Source: an uncultured Pelagibacteraceae bacterium
GTDB lineage: Bacteria > Pseudomonadota > Alphaproteobacteria > Pelagibacterales > Pelagibacteraceae
Length of the DNA stretch: 64,000 bases
Assembly (NCBI GenBank): GCA_902588585.1
Contig: CACIPQ010000005.1
Location: 1 to 64,000 of the forward strand
Reading direction: 5' to 3'
The notes below the pieces were generated by a model. That model did not search any database. It saw only the letters and a list, made by a program, of their open reading frames with translations, and was not told where the DNA came from. Position numbers and translations under genes: made by a program. This document shows, in pieces, positions 19,992 to 29,348 of the stretch (positions within the stretch are counted from its first letter, which is position 1; every line of letters starts with the position of its first letter).

Positions 19992-20696
19992 ATGGAATCA
20001 ATAACTCAAATTAAAAAGTTGAGTTTATGGATATTTATAATTCCTTTTGTAGCTATAAATCTTTGTCTTTTTATTTCTGTTAATTACCAAATTTTTGACA
20101 ATACTTTTCTATCTGTTGATCAAATTGGTAGAACCAACCCTACTTTTCCGTATTTTGATGGTGGGGTTTCTATAAGTAGAACAGCGAGAACTTTTCCTAC
20201 ATATTTAATATTTAAGCCTTCAATGATTTTTGCCTCTATATTGTTAGTGATGTATTGGGTAAAAACCAATAGAGTAATAAATTCATTTCAAGATTTGGGT
20301 GATAAAAACAATCTCTTTAAAACTTTTGGGATATTATCAGCAATATTTCTAATTATTCATTCTATATTTTTAGGAATAAAATTTGACTACGACTTATACA
20401 AATTGTTCAGAAGATTTGTTTTATTGGCTTTTATTATTTTTGAAATAGTTGCACAATCACTTTTAGTTTACAGATTTATTAAATTAAAAACAATTATATA
20501 CAAACATATTAATAATTACGTTTTGATACTAAAAATTATTCTAGTTACTATTTTGGTAATTGTTGCAATAGGCAGCTTTCCAATAGTAGTGACAAGTGGA
20601 AATGTTCATTTTAAACATGCGCTAGAATGGAATTACTTTGTTGGAGTAATCATGTTTTACTTTTTAACTTTTCTGTTCTGGAAAAAAAATAGTTAA
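19992..20696 (+). CDS. Multi-pass membrane protein, possibly Frag1/DRAM/Sfk1-like
   Basis: About six hydrophobic segments; C-terminal HFKHALEWNYFVGVIMFYFLTFLFW. Confidence 0.5.
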   Translation: MESITQIKKLSLWIFIIPFVAINLCLFISVNYQIFDNTFLSVDQIGRTNPTFPYFDGGVSISRTARTFPTYLIFKPSMIFASILLVMYWVKTNRVINSFQDLGDKNNLFKTFGILSAIFLIIHSIFLGIKFDYDLYKLFRRFVLLAFIIFEIVAQSLLVYRFIKLKTIIYKHINNYVLILKIILVTILVIVAIGSFPIVVTSGNVHFKHALEWNYFVGVIMFYFLTFLFWKKNS

Positions 20697-20709
20697 GAAT
20701 TAAAAAAAA

Positions 20710-20880
20710 CCTCCGTCTACACACCTTTCGGTGCGCAGACTTTAGTTTTGGCTCGTCGTTTATGCGCTACCGCCAAGCCTCCCGTTTCACTATTTTAGCG
20801 CTACTCAGTGAAACTTTCTGCCCGTTAAGCTTGAACCTCTCGGCCTTTCCCTAACTGGCCAGTTGAGAGTTGCCCCTCAA
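20710..20880. ncRNA. Unassigned structured RNA candidate (multi-hairpin, GC-rich relative to surroundings)
   Basis: No ORF; hairpins GTCTACACACC-TTTC-GGTGCGCAGAC (20715-20740), GTTTCACT...AGTGAAAC, AACCTCTC...GAGAGTT; bounded by possible terminators for either strand. Confidence 0.6.
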
Positions 20881-20899
20881 TTCAATTATCATTTAATCA

Positions 20900-20940
20900 C
20901 AACCAAAAAAAAATAACATCACTTTTTGGTTGTTTTATTT
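20900..20940 (+). terminator. Rho-independent terminator-like hairpin with U-rich tail
   Basis: CAACCAAAAA...TTTTTGGTTG followed by TTTTATTT. Confidence 0.6.
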
Positions 20941-22084
20941 AATGGTCTGTTGATTCTGTGGATAGATTTTTGTTAACGGTTTTATTAATCCAGCCGCCAC
21001 CTAAAACTCTTTCTCCAAGATTATCCCTACAGTAAAACACACAGGCTTGTCCTGGTGAAATTCCCTTTTCATCTTGTAATATTTCTACAACTGCTGAATT
21101 TTTTTGAATAGTAGTTTTGGCTTTTAGTAGTTTACCTGTAGATCTTACTTTTATAAAAATATCTTTTTCAAAATTTTCAATATTTGATAAGAGATTTATG
21201 TTCCTTAAATATAATTTATTTATATTTAGGCAATCTTGTGGTCCCACAATAATAGAATTATCTTTGGCTCTTATATCAATAACATAGAGAGGTTCAGCAC
21301 TTGAAATTTTAATTCCTCTTCTTTGTCCAATAGTGTAATTTATAATTCCATCATGAAAACCTAGTTTTTTTCCCTCTAAATCTAAAATATTTCCTTTTTT
21401 AAATGATTGTGGTCTATATTTTTCTATAACAGAAGCATAATTTCCATTGGGAACAAAACAGATATCCTGACTATCAGGTTTTAAAGCTACATTGAGTTTC
21501 AATTTGCTCGCAATCTTTCTAGTTTCAGACTTATTTATAGAGCCTAGTGGAAATCTCAAATAATCAAGTTGTTTCTGGGTTGTGCTAAACAGAAAGTAAC
21601 TTTGATCACGGTCTTTATCTTCAGCCCGATACATTGCTCCTTCTCCTTTGTTGTCATGTCTTAAAACATAATGACCTGTAACCAAAGCATCGGCTTTTAA
21701 TTCTTTAGAAAATTTAAACAGATCTCTAAATTTGACAGTTTGATTACACTGAACGCAAGGTATTGGTGTTTCGCCTGCCACATAACTATCAATAAAAGAA
21801 TCGATGACTTCTGCTTTAAACTTCTTTTGGTAGTATAAAATTTTATGATCAATATCTAAATTTTCAGATACTCTTTTAGCATCAACAATATCCTGTCCGG
21901 CACAACATTGTCTTCCATTGCTTGATACCTTTGCATCATCATACAACTTCAATGTTATTCCGGTAACATTGTATCCTTCTTCTTTCATAAGACCTGCAAC
22001 AACTGAGGAATCTACCCCTCCAGACATTGCAACAACTACCCTGGTATTTTTCGGCGACTTTTTTATACCTAGTGAGTTAATCAT
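20939..22084 (-). CDS. mnmA: tRNA-specific 2-thiouridylase MnmA
   Basis: [43 protein letters not shown]. Confidence 0.96.
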   Translation of the reverse strand: MINSLGIKKSPKNTRVVVAMSGGVDSSVVAGLMKEEGYNVTGITLKLYDDAKVSSNGRQCCAGQDIVDAKRVSENLDIDHKILYYQKKFKAEVIDSFIDSYVAGETPIPCVQCNQTVKFRDLFKFSKELKADALVTGHYVLRHDNKGEGAMYRAEDKDRDQSYFLFSTTQKQLDYLRFPLGSINKSETRKIASKLKLNVALKPDSQDICFVPNGNYASVIEKYRPQSFKKGNILDLEGKKLGFHDGIINYTIGQRRGIKISSAEPLYVIDIRAKDNSIIVGPQDCLNINKLYLRNINLLSNIENFEKDIFIKVRSTGKLLKAKTTIQKNSAVVEILQDEKGISPGQACVFYCRDNLGERVLGGGWINKTVNKNLSTESTDH

Positions 22085-22122
22085 AAACTGTTATATAATA
22101 TAAAAAAACGGAACTTTCCATT

Positions 22123-22302
22123 ATGCAATATGATTTAGAACCTGGTAATTTTGTGATAAATCCTTTAGAAAAAGAATGGGGAATCGGTCAAGTGCAATCA
22201 ATCATTAAAAATAAAGCTACAATAAATTTTCAAAACGTTGGAAAACAAGTTGTCAATCTAGACAACATAAAATTGGAAAAGGTCCATAATGAACAAAAGT
22301 GA
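22123..22302 (+). CDS. DUF3553-like small protein (59 aa, not in ORF track)
   Basis: MQYDLEPGNFVINPLEKEWGIGQVQSIIKNKATINFQNVGKQVVNLDNIKLEKVHNEQK; overlaps start of cysQ. Confidence 0.8.
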   Translation: MQYDLEPGNFVINPLEKEWGIGQVQSIIKNKATINFQNVGKQVVNLDNIKLEKVHNEQK

Positions 22303-23068
22303 ATTAAAAAATATTGCAGAAAATTTAATAGAAACCACAGAAATTGCAGGTAAAAAATCTATGGAACTTTATAAAAAAGGATTAAAAAAAATTATAAAGC
22401 CAGATAACTCACCAGTAACTAATGGAGATCTTGAAGTTAATAAAATACTTACAGAAAAAATTAAGAAATTAACTCCAAATATTCCCATCATATCTGAAGA
22501 AACTGTTGATTTAAAAAAAAAGAATACATTAAATACTTTTTGGCTCATTGATCCAATTGATGGAACTAAAGAATATATTATAGGTCAGGATGAATATACA
22601 ATTAACGCTGCACTAATTGTCAACTATATACCTACTATCGGACTAGTGGGAGCTCCAAAAAAAAACAGATTATTTTATTCTTATGGAAAAGACAATTCAT
22701 ATCTAATAGAAAATAATAAAACTATAAAATTAGATTGTAAGAAAAAAACACCTAAAGGAAAAATTACTGCAGTAACTGGTAGTTCCAAACCTTCTACTAT
22801 GATACTGGATATTTTGAACAAATACAAAGTAACATCTTATACGCCAATGCATAGTTCTTATAAATTTTGTGTAATTGCTACAGGAGAATTTGATTTTTAT
22901 GCAGCCAAGGAAAGGGCTTATGAGTGGGATTATGCTGCCGGACATGCTGTCGCGGAAAATGCTGGAGCTATAATTACAACTTTAGAAAATAATTCTTTTA
23001 AATACGGAAAAGATGATTATAAAAATTTAAGTCTGATGATAAAACGTAACAAAATTTTAGATGTTTAA
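22289..23068 (+). CDS. cysQ: 3'(2'),5'-bisphosphate nucleotidase CysQ-like
   Basis: ISEET, WLIDPIDGTKEYI, AYEWDYAAGHAVAENAGA inositol monophosphatase-family motifs. Confidence 0.92.
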   Translation: MNKSELKNIAENLIETTEIAGKKSMELYKKGLKKIIKPDNSPVTNGDLEVNKILTEKIKKLTPNIPIISEETVDLKKKNTLNTFWLIDPIDGTKEYIIGQDEYTINAALIVNYIPTIGLVGAPKKNRLFYSYGKDNSYLIENNKTIKLDCKKKTPKGKITAVTGSSKPSTMILDILNKYKVTSYTPMHSSYKFCVIATGEFDFYAAKERAYEWDYAAGHAVAENAGAIITTLENNSFKYGKDDYKNLSLMIKRNKILDV

Positions 23069-23207
23069 AACAATAGCTATAATTATAGTTTCTGTTTCAA
23101 TATTTGGTTTAATTCTTTTCGTTGCTGTAAAAAATTCTATGAAAAAAAGAATTGATTATTATTTAAAATTAAATGAAAAAAGAAAGAAAAAAACTAAATC
23201 AAGTTAA
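23061..23207 (+). CDS. Small single-TM protein (48 aa, not in ORF track)
   Basis: MFKTIAIIIVSVSIFGLILFVAVKNSMKKRIDYYLKLNEKRKKKTKSS; overlaps cysQ 3' end and recX 3' end. Confidence 0.55.
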   Translation: MFKTIAIIIVSVSIFGLILFVAVKNSMKKRIDYYLKLNEKRKKKTKSS

Positions 23208-23772
23208 AAAACTTTTTAAATTCTTTATTACTCATAGATAAAATTTTTTTTGAAATATCGTAACTAAATCCAGACCTTGCTAAAATTCCCAGATCCTTTT
23301 TATAAAAAAGCTCCCTGTTACTTTCTGGTCGCATTGGTCCTATCCTTTTTCTTTTACATATTTTAATTGCAGATAAAAAATCTGGATCTGATTTATCATT
23401 TTTTATTTTTTCTATACTAAGTTTAATATATTTCTCATCTAAACCTTTGCTTTTTAAAGAGTAACTTATTTTATTGAGAGAGTAACCCCTTCGAAACATA
23501 ACTCTTGCTTTAGAGTCTGAATATAAAGCGTCATTTAAAAAATGATTTTTTTCCAAATTCATAACAATATTTTCTATTATTTCTGAAACTTCTTTTTTGC
23601 TTCTAGATCCTTGAAATTTTTTCAAATATTTTTTTAATAGATAAGTTTTGGTTTGCTGTCTTGATGGACTATATTTCTCAATATATGAATAGGCTAAATC
23701 TCTAAGATTTGTAGTTAAATCATCAAATTCTTTTTTGTTTGATATTGGATCCATTGCTTTTATATTATACAA
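23194..23772 (-). CDS. recX: RecX-like regulatory protein
   Basis: Repeated helical pattern with SPSRQQTKTYLLKK and DALYSDSKARVMFRRGYSLNKISYSLKSKGLDEKYI. Confidence 0.8.
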   Translation of the reverse strand: MYNIKAMDPISNKKEFDDLTTNLRDLAYSYIEKYSPSRQQTKTYLLKKYLKKFQGSRSKKEVSEIIENIVMNLEKNHFLNDALYSDSKARVMFRRGYSLNKISYSLKSKGLDEKYIKLSIEKIKNDKSDPDFLSAIKICKRKRIGPMRPESNRELFYKKDLGILARSGFSYDISKKILSMSNKEFKKFFNLI

Positions 23773-23778
23773 GATTCT

Positions 23779-24249
23779 ATGATTAATGGCCTTCTACAAT
23801 ACTTAACTTATGAAAATATTTACAATATAGCAAATATAGGTGTGGTCCCTTGCTGGTTATTGTTAATTTTTTTTCCAATCCACATAATCACTAAATTTTT
23901 TGTAAAGTCTGTAATAATCCCACTTTTATTGTCCACAGCCTATATTTTTGTAGTTTACCAAGTTTATATAACTGAAAATATTTTTGATATTTTTAATCTT
24001 TATTTGGGGTTGGACGAACTTTACACCCTGTTTTCTAATGAAGCTTTTTTATTGATTTTTTGGCTACACTTTTTATCAATAAGTCTCTTTGTAGGAAGCT
24101 GGATAGCAAGCGATGCCCAATTATATTCTGTCTCGAAATTTTTTGTAACTGTTTCTTTGATTGTAACTTATTTTACAGGTCCTTTAGGATTGGTATTTTA
24201 TTGGATAATTAGAGTCTTTTATTCTAAAAAAATTAATTATTATGACTAA
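23779..24249 (+). CDS. ABA4-like (DUF4281) membrane protein
   Basis: ANIGVVPCWLLLIFFP, WLHFLSISLFVGSWIASDA, TYFTGPLGLVFYWIIR pattern. Confidence 0.7.
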   Translation: MINGLLQYLTYENIYNIANIGVVPCWLLLIFFPIHIITKFFVKSVIIPLLLSTAYIFVVYQVYITENIFDIFNLYLGLDELYTLFSNEAFLLIFWLHFLSISLFVGSWIASDAQLYSVSKFFVTVSLIVTYFTGPLGLVFYWIIRVFYSKKINYYD

Positions 24250-24829
24250 ATCCATAGAATTTTATTTCGACTTTAGTAGCCCTTATGCTTACCTTGGTTA
24301 CAAAGAAATTAAAAAATTAGAAAAAAAAAATCCTTTTAAAATTAAATTTATGCCTATCTTCTTAGGTGGATTGCATAAATCTGCAGGTATAACACCTGCG
24401 GCTTTTATAGATATTAAATCAAAATACATGGTCAAGGATACAAAGTTAGTCGCTGACAAAAAAAATATTAAGTTTAGTTTTAATTCCTATTTTCCAATTA
24501 AAACTGTAAACTTCATGCGTGGAGTTATTGTTGCGATAGAGGATAATTTTGAAAAAATTTATATTGAAAAAATTTTTGATGCTATTTGGAAAGATGGCTT
24601 AAATATGAATGATTCAATAGTAATAAACAAAGTTCTAAAAAATATAGATTTAAATCCTGAAACATTTTTGACAAAAGCTACCAATGAAAAAATTAAGGAA
24701 AAGTTAAAAAAATTGACTGATGATGCTTTCAAGAAAGGTATATTTGGAGCCCCAACTTTTTCCATTAATAAAAAAAATTTTTGGGGTCAAGATAGATTGC
24801 TTTATGCTGTAGATGAGGTTAAAAAATAA
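24242..24829 (+). CDS. 2-hydroxychromene-2-carboxylate isomerase/DsbA-like oxidoreductase family
   Basis: EFYFDFSSPYAYLGYKEI, GIFGAPTFSINKKNFWGQDRL. Confidence 0.88.
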   Translation: MTKSIEFYFDFSSPYAYLGYKEIKKLEKKNPFKIKFMPIFLGGLHKSAGITPAAFIDIKSKYMVKDTKLVADKKNIKFSFNSYFPIKTVNFMRGVIVAIEDNFEKIYIEKIFDAIWKDGLNMNDSIVINKVLKNIDLNPETFLTKATNEKIKEKLKKLTDDAFKKGIFGAPTFSINKKNFWGQDRLLYAVDEVKK

Positions 24830-25866
24830 TGAGAGAAATCAAGTCAAATAAAAAAAATCCATTAAAAAAAATATTTATTAAAATATGTAGAATTTTTGGT
24901 TTTGAGGTTGTTGATCAAAGTAATTTTACTATTCCAACATCAAATAAATACGTAAATGAAAGTATAAGTGTTCCAGGAAAAAACTCTGTAGTTTTACCGC
25001 TAGGTAGAGTTGAAATAACAAGACCGGTTAGATCATTAGATATTATTTTAAGAACCTGCATGTCAGTCAATATGTTAACTCAATCGAAGAAAAGAATGTT
25101 TGAAAAAGATAAAGAGGAATACACTATCAGAACTCTCATATCTATTATTAAAAGCATAGAACATGCAAAAAGTATATTCAAAAATATAAAATTTAAAATT
25201 TTTGTTATCGATCATAATTCAAATAAAAATCAAATTGATGATATGAAAAGTATATTAAATAATTCTAATATTAATTTTGAAATTTTAAATTTAAATTTCA
25301 AAGAATTTTCTAATCAAATAAAAAAAATCAATGAGGAAAATAAAGAAGTAACATCAAATCAAAAGTCAAATATGTCGAATATTCATCACTCACTTACGCT
25401 ATCTAGAGAAAAAAGCGATGATTTAACTTATTTTGTTGAAGATGATTACATTCACGAAAAAATTAGTTTAGCTGAAATGTTGTACACCTACGAAAGAATA
25501 TCGTCACTTACAAAAAAAGAATTGATTGTTTGTCCTACAGATTATCCATATTTGTACACACAGAGCGAAAATACAAAAATTTTTTTAGGAGAAAATAGAC
25601 ACTGGCGTCAGATAGACCAAACTCTATGTACTTTTTTAACAAGCAAAAATATAGTTGAAAAGCACTGGGAACAATTGATTAGTATGTGTAAATTTGAACA
25701 TTATCCTTTCGAAAAACCACTCCACAATATCTATAAGAAAGAACTATGTATTTCTCCAATCCCGTCATTAGCGGTACATTTTACAAATATTAATTCAATT
25801 TATGGCTTGTCTCCAAATGTAAACTGGAAGAAGCTGTGGGATGAAAATGAAAATCAAAATAAATAA
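24829..25866 (+). CDS. Uncharacterised protein with glycosyltransferase-A-like features
   Basis: KFKIFVIDHNSN...YFVEDDYIHEKISLAEMLYTYERI; no confident family. Confidence 0.4.
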   Translation: MREIKSNKKNPLKKIFIKICRIFGFEVVDQSNFTIPTSNKYVNESISVPGKNSVVLPLGRVEITRPVRSLDIILRTCMSVNMLTQSKKRMFEKDKEEYTIRTLISIIKSIEHAKSIFKNIKFKIFVIDHNSNKNQIDDMKSILNNSNINFEILNLNFKEFSNQIKKINEENKEVTSNQKSNMSNIHHSLTLSREKSDDLTYFVEDDYIHEKISLAEMLYTYERISSLTKKELIVCPTDYPYLYTQSENTKIFLGENRHWRQIDQTLCTFLTSKNIVEKHWEQLISMCKFEHYPFEKPLHNIYKKELCISPIPSLAVHFTNINSIYGLSPNVNWKKLWDENENQNK

Positions 25867-26308
25867 AAAAGCTCCAATTTTTAAGCTAAATTCAACATCT
25901 TCGAAACCTTTTGATCTATCAAAAGTAAAAAGTGGTTTGATTATTTATTTTTATCCAAAAGACAATACTCCGGGATGCACTTTGGAAACTAAGGATTTTT
26001 CCAAACTATACAAAAATTTTAAAAACTTAAAATACGAAATTGTTGGAATTTCTAAAGATAATATAAAAAGCCATTTTAGTTTTAAAAATAAATATAAAGT
26101 CCCTTTCCATCTGTTGTCAGACGAAAAAGTTCAGGTTCAAAAAAAATATGGTGTCTGGGGAATGAAATCATTCATGGGTAATAAATTTATGGGAACAATA
26201 AGATCAACGATTGTTATTAATAGAGGAAAAGTTATAAAAATTTGGCCAAATGTTAGAGTAAAAGGGCACGCACAAGATGTTCTGAATTTTATAAAATCTA
26301 TAAAATAA
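25841..26308 (+). CDS. bcp: Thioredoxin-dependent peroxiredoxin (Bcp/PrxQ)
   Basis: YFYPKDNTPGCTLETKDFS, VGISKDNIKSH. Confidence 0.94.
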   Translation: MKMKIKINKKAPIFKLNSTSSKPFDLSKVKSGLIIYFYPKDNTPGCTLETKDFSKLYKNFKNLKYEIVGISKDNIKSHFSFKNKYKVPFHLLSDEKVQVQKKYGVWGMKSFMGNKFMGTIRSTIVINRGKVIKIWPNVRVKGHAQDVLNFIKSIK

Positions 26309-26336
26309 AAAGGCCCGATTTCTCGGGCCTTTATAT
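26309..26336. terminator. Likely shared terminator between convergent bcp and amtB
   Basis: AAAGGCCCGA-TTTC-TCGGGCCTTT. Confidence 0.85.
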
Positions 26337-26366
26337 TACCAAATGTTAAGGGAAGGTAATTCTTAA

Positions 26367-27659
26367 TTAATCTCTTATTCCGTAAGCGATTACACCAACT
26401 TCGGACTTATCAGTACCTAGCTTCTCAGCTTGTTTACTGATTCTAATTCCAATAGTCATTTTCATAATCGACCATACAATGTATGACACTACGAAAACAA
26501 AAATTACTACCGAAATTGTTCCTAGGAATTGTGAACCAAAACCTACTTCTGTATTTGTAAACGGAACTGCTAACGTACCCCATATTCCAGCAACCAAGTG
26601 TGCAGGAATAGCACCAACAACGTCATCAATCTTCATTTTGTATAATAATTTTGTTGAGTAATACATTAATATACCAGCTATTGCTCCAATTACGATTGCA
26701 GCAAGAGGACTTGGCGTTAAAGGTTCAGCTGTTATACCAACTAAACCAGCTATCGCACCGTTAAGCATCATGACTACATCGGTTTTTCCACCGGCAAGTC
26801 GTGATACTGTAGCAGCAGCTAATACACCACCAGCAGCAGCTAAGTTTGTATTAATATATATTGTTGCAACAGAGCTAACGTCTTCAAGAGTTCCAGCAGC
26901 TAACTGTGAGCCACCATTGAATCCAAACCAACCTAACCAAAGTATAAATACTCCAAGTGTTGCTAATGGGATTGAAGAAGCAGCAAAAGGTGCCATAGCT
27001 TTTACACCACCTCCTGAAGTAAATCTTCCAGATCTAGCACCTAGCACTATTGCGCCTGCAAGAGCAGCAGCTCCTCCAGCAGCATGTACTAATGTTGAAC
27101 CTGCAAAATCAGAGAAACCAGCGGCTGATAACCAACCACCACCCCACTGCCATCCCATTTCAATTGGATAAATAAATCCAGTTAAAACAGCTGCAAATAA
27201 GAAGAATGGCCAAATTTTAATTCTTTCAGCCAATGTTCCTGATACGATTGACATCGTTGTTGCACAGAATACCATTTGGAAAAACCAATCTGAACCATCA
27301 GAATAACCTGTTTCTAATGATGATGCGTCGCTCCAAGAAGAGAATGAACCTATCCATCCACCTTCAGGTATACCGTAAGCTAAATTGTATCCAACTAACC
27401 AAAACATTATTCCGGCAATTGAATATAAACCTATATTTTTTGCACAGATTGCTGATACACTTTTAGATGTAACCAACCCTGATTCCAGCATAGCAAAACC
27501 TGCTGCCATCCACATAACCAGAAAACCTGACATTAAAAATAAGATTGTATTAAATATGTATTGTACTTCTGCTGACACAGTCGTATTAGCGTACCCTAAA
27601 CCAGCAAAACTGAAATAAAGTGCTGTACCTGCAAAAAAGTAACCGAATATTTTTTTCAT
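26367..27659 (-). CDS. amtB: Ammonium transporter
   Basis: AmtB family: GFAMLESGLV, FWLVGYNLAYG, STLVHAAGGAAALAGAIVLG, HLVAGIWGTLAVPF. Confidence 0.95.
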   Translation of the reverse strand: MKKIFGYFFAGTALYFSFAGLGYANTTVSAEVQYIFNTILFLMSGFLVMWMAAGFAMLESGLVTSKSVSAICAKNIGLYSIAGIMFWLVGYNLAYGIPEGGWIGSFSSWSDASSLETGYSDGSDWFFQMVFCATTMSIVSGTLAERIKIWPFFLFAAVLTGFIYPIEMGWQWGGGWLSAAGFSDFAGSTLVHAAGGAAALAGAIVLGARSGRFTSGGGVKAMAPFAASSIPLATLGVFILWLGWFGFNGGSQLAAGTLEDVSSVATIYINTNLAAAGGVLAAATVSRLAGGKTDVVMMLNGAIAGLVGITAEPLTPSPLAAIVIGAIAGILMYYSTKLLYKMKIDDVVGAIPAHLVAGIWGTLAVPFTNTEVGFGSQFLGTISVVIFVFVVSYIVWSIMKMTIGIRISKQAEKLGTDKSEVGVIAYGIRD

Positions 27660-27766
27660 AAATCCTCCATATCCATGTGGTTTTTGTATTTAGAATGCGG
27701 GTGAATGAGTAGTGCTATAAAGGAAATTTAGTTATGAATTTTTTGCAGTTGTAAACCAATACTTTC

Positions 27767-27798
27767 AAACAATCCCTAAAATTATTTAGGGATTGTTT
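27767..27798 (-). terminator. Hairpin downstream of HU gene
   Basis: AAACAATCCCTAAA-ATTA-TTTAGGGATTGTTT near-perfect inverted repeat. Confidence 0.75.
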
Positions 27799-27806
27799 AA
27801 ATTCAG

Positions 27807-28082
27807 TTATTTGTTGAACATGTCTTTCAAACCCTTTGCTGGAAGGAATTTTACCTTCTGAGAAGCGCTGATTTGAATTTGCTCGCCAGTTCTAGGATTT
27901 CTACCTATTCTAGCCTTTCTTTTAGCCACTTTATATGTACCAAAACCTGCTATTTTCACAGCTTCGTCACTCTTTAAACAATCTAGTATAATTTGAGTGA
28001 TTGTATCAAAGGTTCTTTCTGCATCAGCTTTGCTCTGGCTTAAAGTAGAAGCAATCTTATTGATTAGTTGTTTTTTGTTCAT
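27807..28082 (-). CDS. hup: HU-family DNA-binding protein
   Basis: MNKKQLINKIAS...GFGTYKVAKRKARIGRNPRTGEQIQI. Confidence 0.96.
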   Translation of the reverse strand: MNKKQLINKIASTLSQSKADAERTFDTITQIILDCLKSDEAVKIAGFGTYKVAKRKARIGRNPRTGEQIQISASQKVKFLPAKGLKDMFNK

Positions 28083-28241
28083 TTATGCCCCTTTTTATTG
28101 ATATTTTGAATTTCTATAAAAATTCAACAAAATCAACAATAATTTGGTGCTTTTACTACATATTAACACAATATATTGTATATACACAAAAAACGTTGAT
28201 TTTATTGGTTTTTTTAAGATTTAAAAAGAATTTATATAAAA

Positions 28242-29348
28242 TTACCAAGTATTTATATCGTTAAAGGTAGTGAAAACCATTAACGAAATTAAGAGAAAAA
28301 GACCGATTCGAAAAAAACCCTCTTGAGTTTTTTGAGACAAAGGACGGCCCAATATTTTTTCAAATAAGAAAAACATTAAATGCCCACCATCTAATAATGG
28401 TATGGGAAATAGATTAATAAGTCCTAAGCTTATCGATATATAGGCAATTGTACTGATGAATGCTAACAAACCAAACTCGGCTACCTGTCCCGAAATTTTA
28501 GCTATTTTTATAGGTCCTCCAAGTTGAGAGGTATCAGCCTGACCTAGAATTAATGATCCCACATAACTTAATGTAGTTTTAGACACAAACCAAATCTCTT
28601 TAATTGAATAATATATGGCTGTAACAGGTCCAAGTTTTTTTTGATTAATTTCACTTGTTGCTGGGGCAATTGAAATACCTATTATTCTTTTATTAACCAA
28701 ATTTCCGAAAACATCTTTTGACTCGATAAATTTACTATTTGTTTTAAATACAATTTCGCTATCATTTCTTAAAACAGTTATGTCGATACTATTTGATGAA
28801 GCAGTATTTATAAAAGTTGATACTTCTCTAATGCTTAAAACCTTGTTATCATTTATCGCAACTATAACATCATTTTTTTGTAAGCCGGCTTTTTCAGCAG
28901 GACTATCTACAGATACTTGTGCTATTTTTGCTGGCGTAAAATCTTTTCCAACAAACATATAAATGCATGAAAAGATCACAATCGCTAGTAAGAAATTTGC
29001 TAATGGGCCACCAAATACAATGAGAGCTCGCTGATATAGGGGTTTTATTGTAAACAATCTTTCTTGATCGTTTTTATTATATTTTTTTAAAATTTCAGCT
29101 TGCTCTGCCTGACTAAAAACATTCCTATCGCCAAAAAACTTGACATAGCCACCTAGAGGTATAATGCAAAATTTCCACCTCGTTCCGCTTTTATCGTTAA
29201 AACCAAATATTTCTTTACCAAAACCTATTGAAAAATCAGTAACACCAACACCATATCTTTTGGCAAAATAATAGTGTCCGTATTCATGAATGAAAACAAC
29301 TACGGTAATAAGAATTATAAAAGGTATAATAAAACTCACTGTTCCCAA
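28242..29348 (-). CDS. rseP: RseP/site-2-protease family zinc metalloprotease
   Basis: FIHEYGHYYFAKRYGV (HExxH), PDZ region, NLFPIPLLDGGHL. Confidence 0.93.
   Translation of the reverse strand: MGTVSFIIPFIILITVVVFIHEYGHYYFAKRYGVGVTDFSIGFGKEIFGFNDKSGTRWKFCIIPLGGYVKFFGDRNVFSQAEQAEILKKYNKNDQERLFTIKPLYQRALIVFGGPLANFLLAIVIFSCIYMFVGKDFTPAKIAQVSVDSPAEKAGLQKNDVIVAINDNKVLSIREVSTFINTASSNSIDITVLRNDSEIVFKTNSKFIESKDVFGNLVNKRIIGISIAPATSEINQKKLGPVTAIYYSIKEIWFVSKTTLSYVGSLILGQADTSQLGGPIKIAKISGQVAEFGLLAFISTIAYISISLGLINLFPIPLLDGGHLMFFLFEKILGRPLSQKTQEGFFRIGLFLLISLMVFTTFNDINTW

Noticed and set aside
20710-20880. Assignment of the RNA locus to tmRNA, RNase P, SRP or 6S RNA
   Set aside because: Did not find a T-arm/CCA, GAGGAAAGUCCGG, GGAAGGNAGCAGCC or a single long rod structure; left unassigned pending an Rfam search.
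26770-27171. 133-aa plus ORF opposite amtB
   Set aside because: Pro/Ala-rich reverse-strand shadow of the Gly/Ala-rich AmtB sequence.
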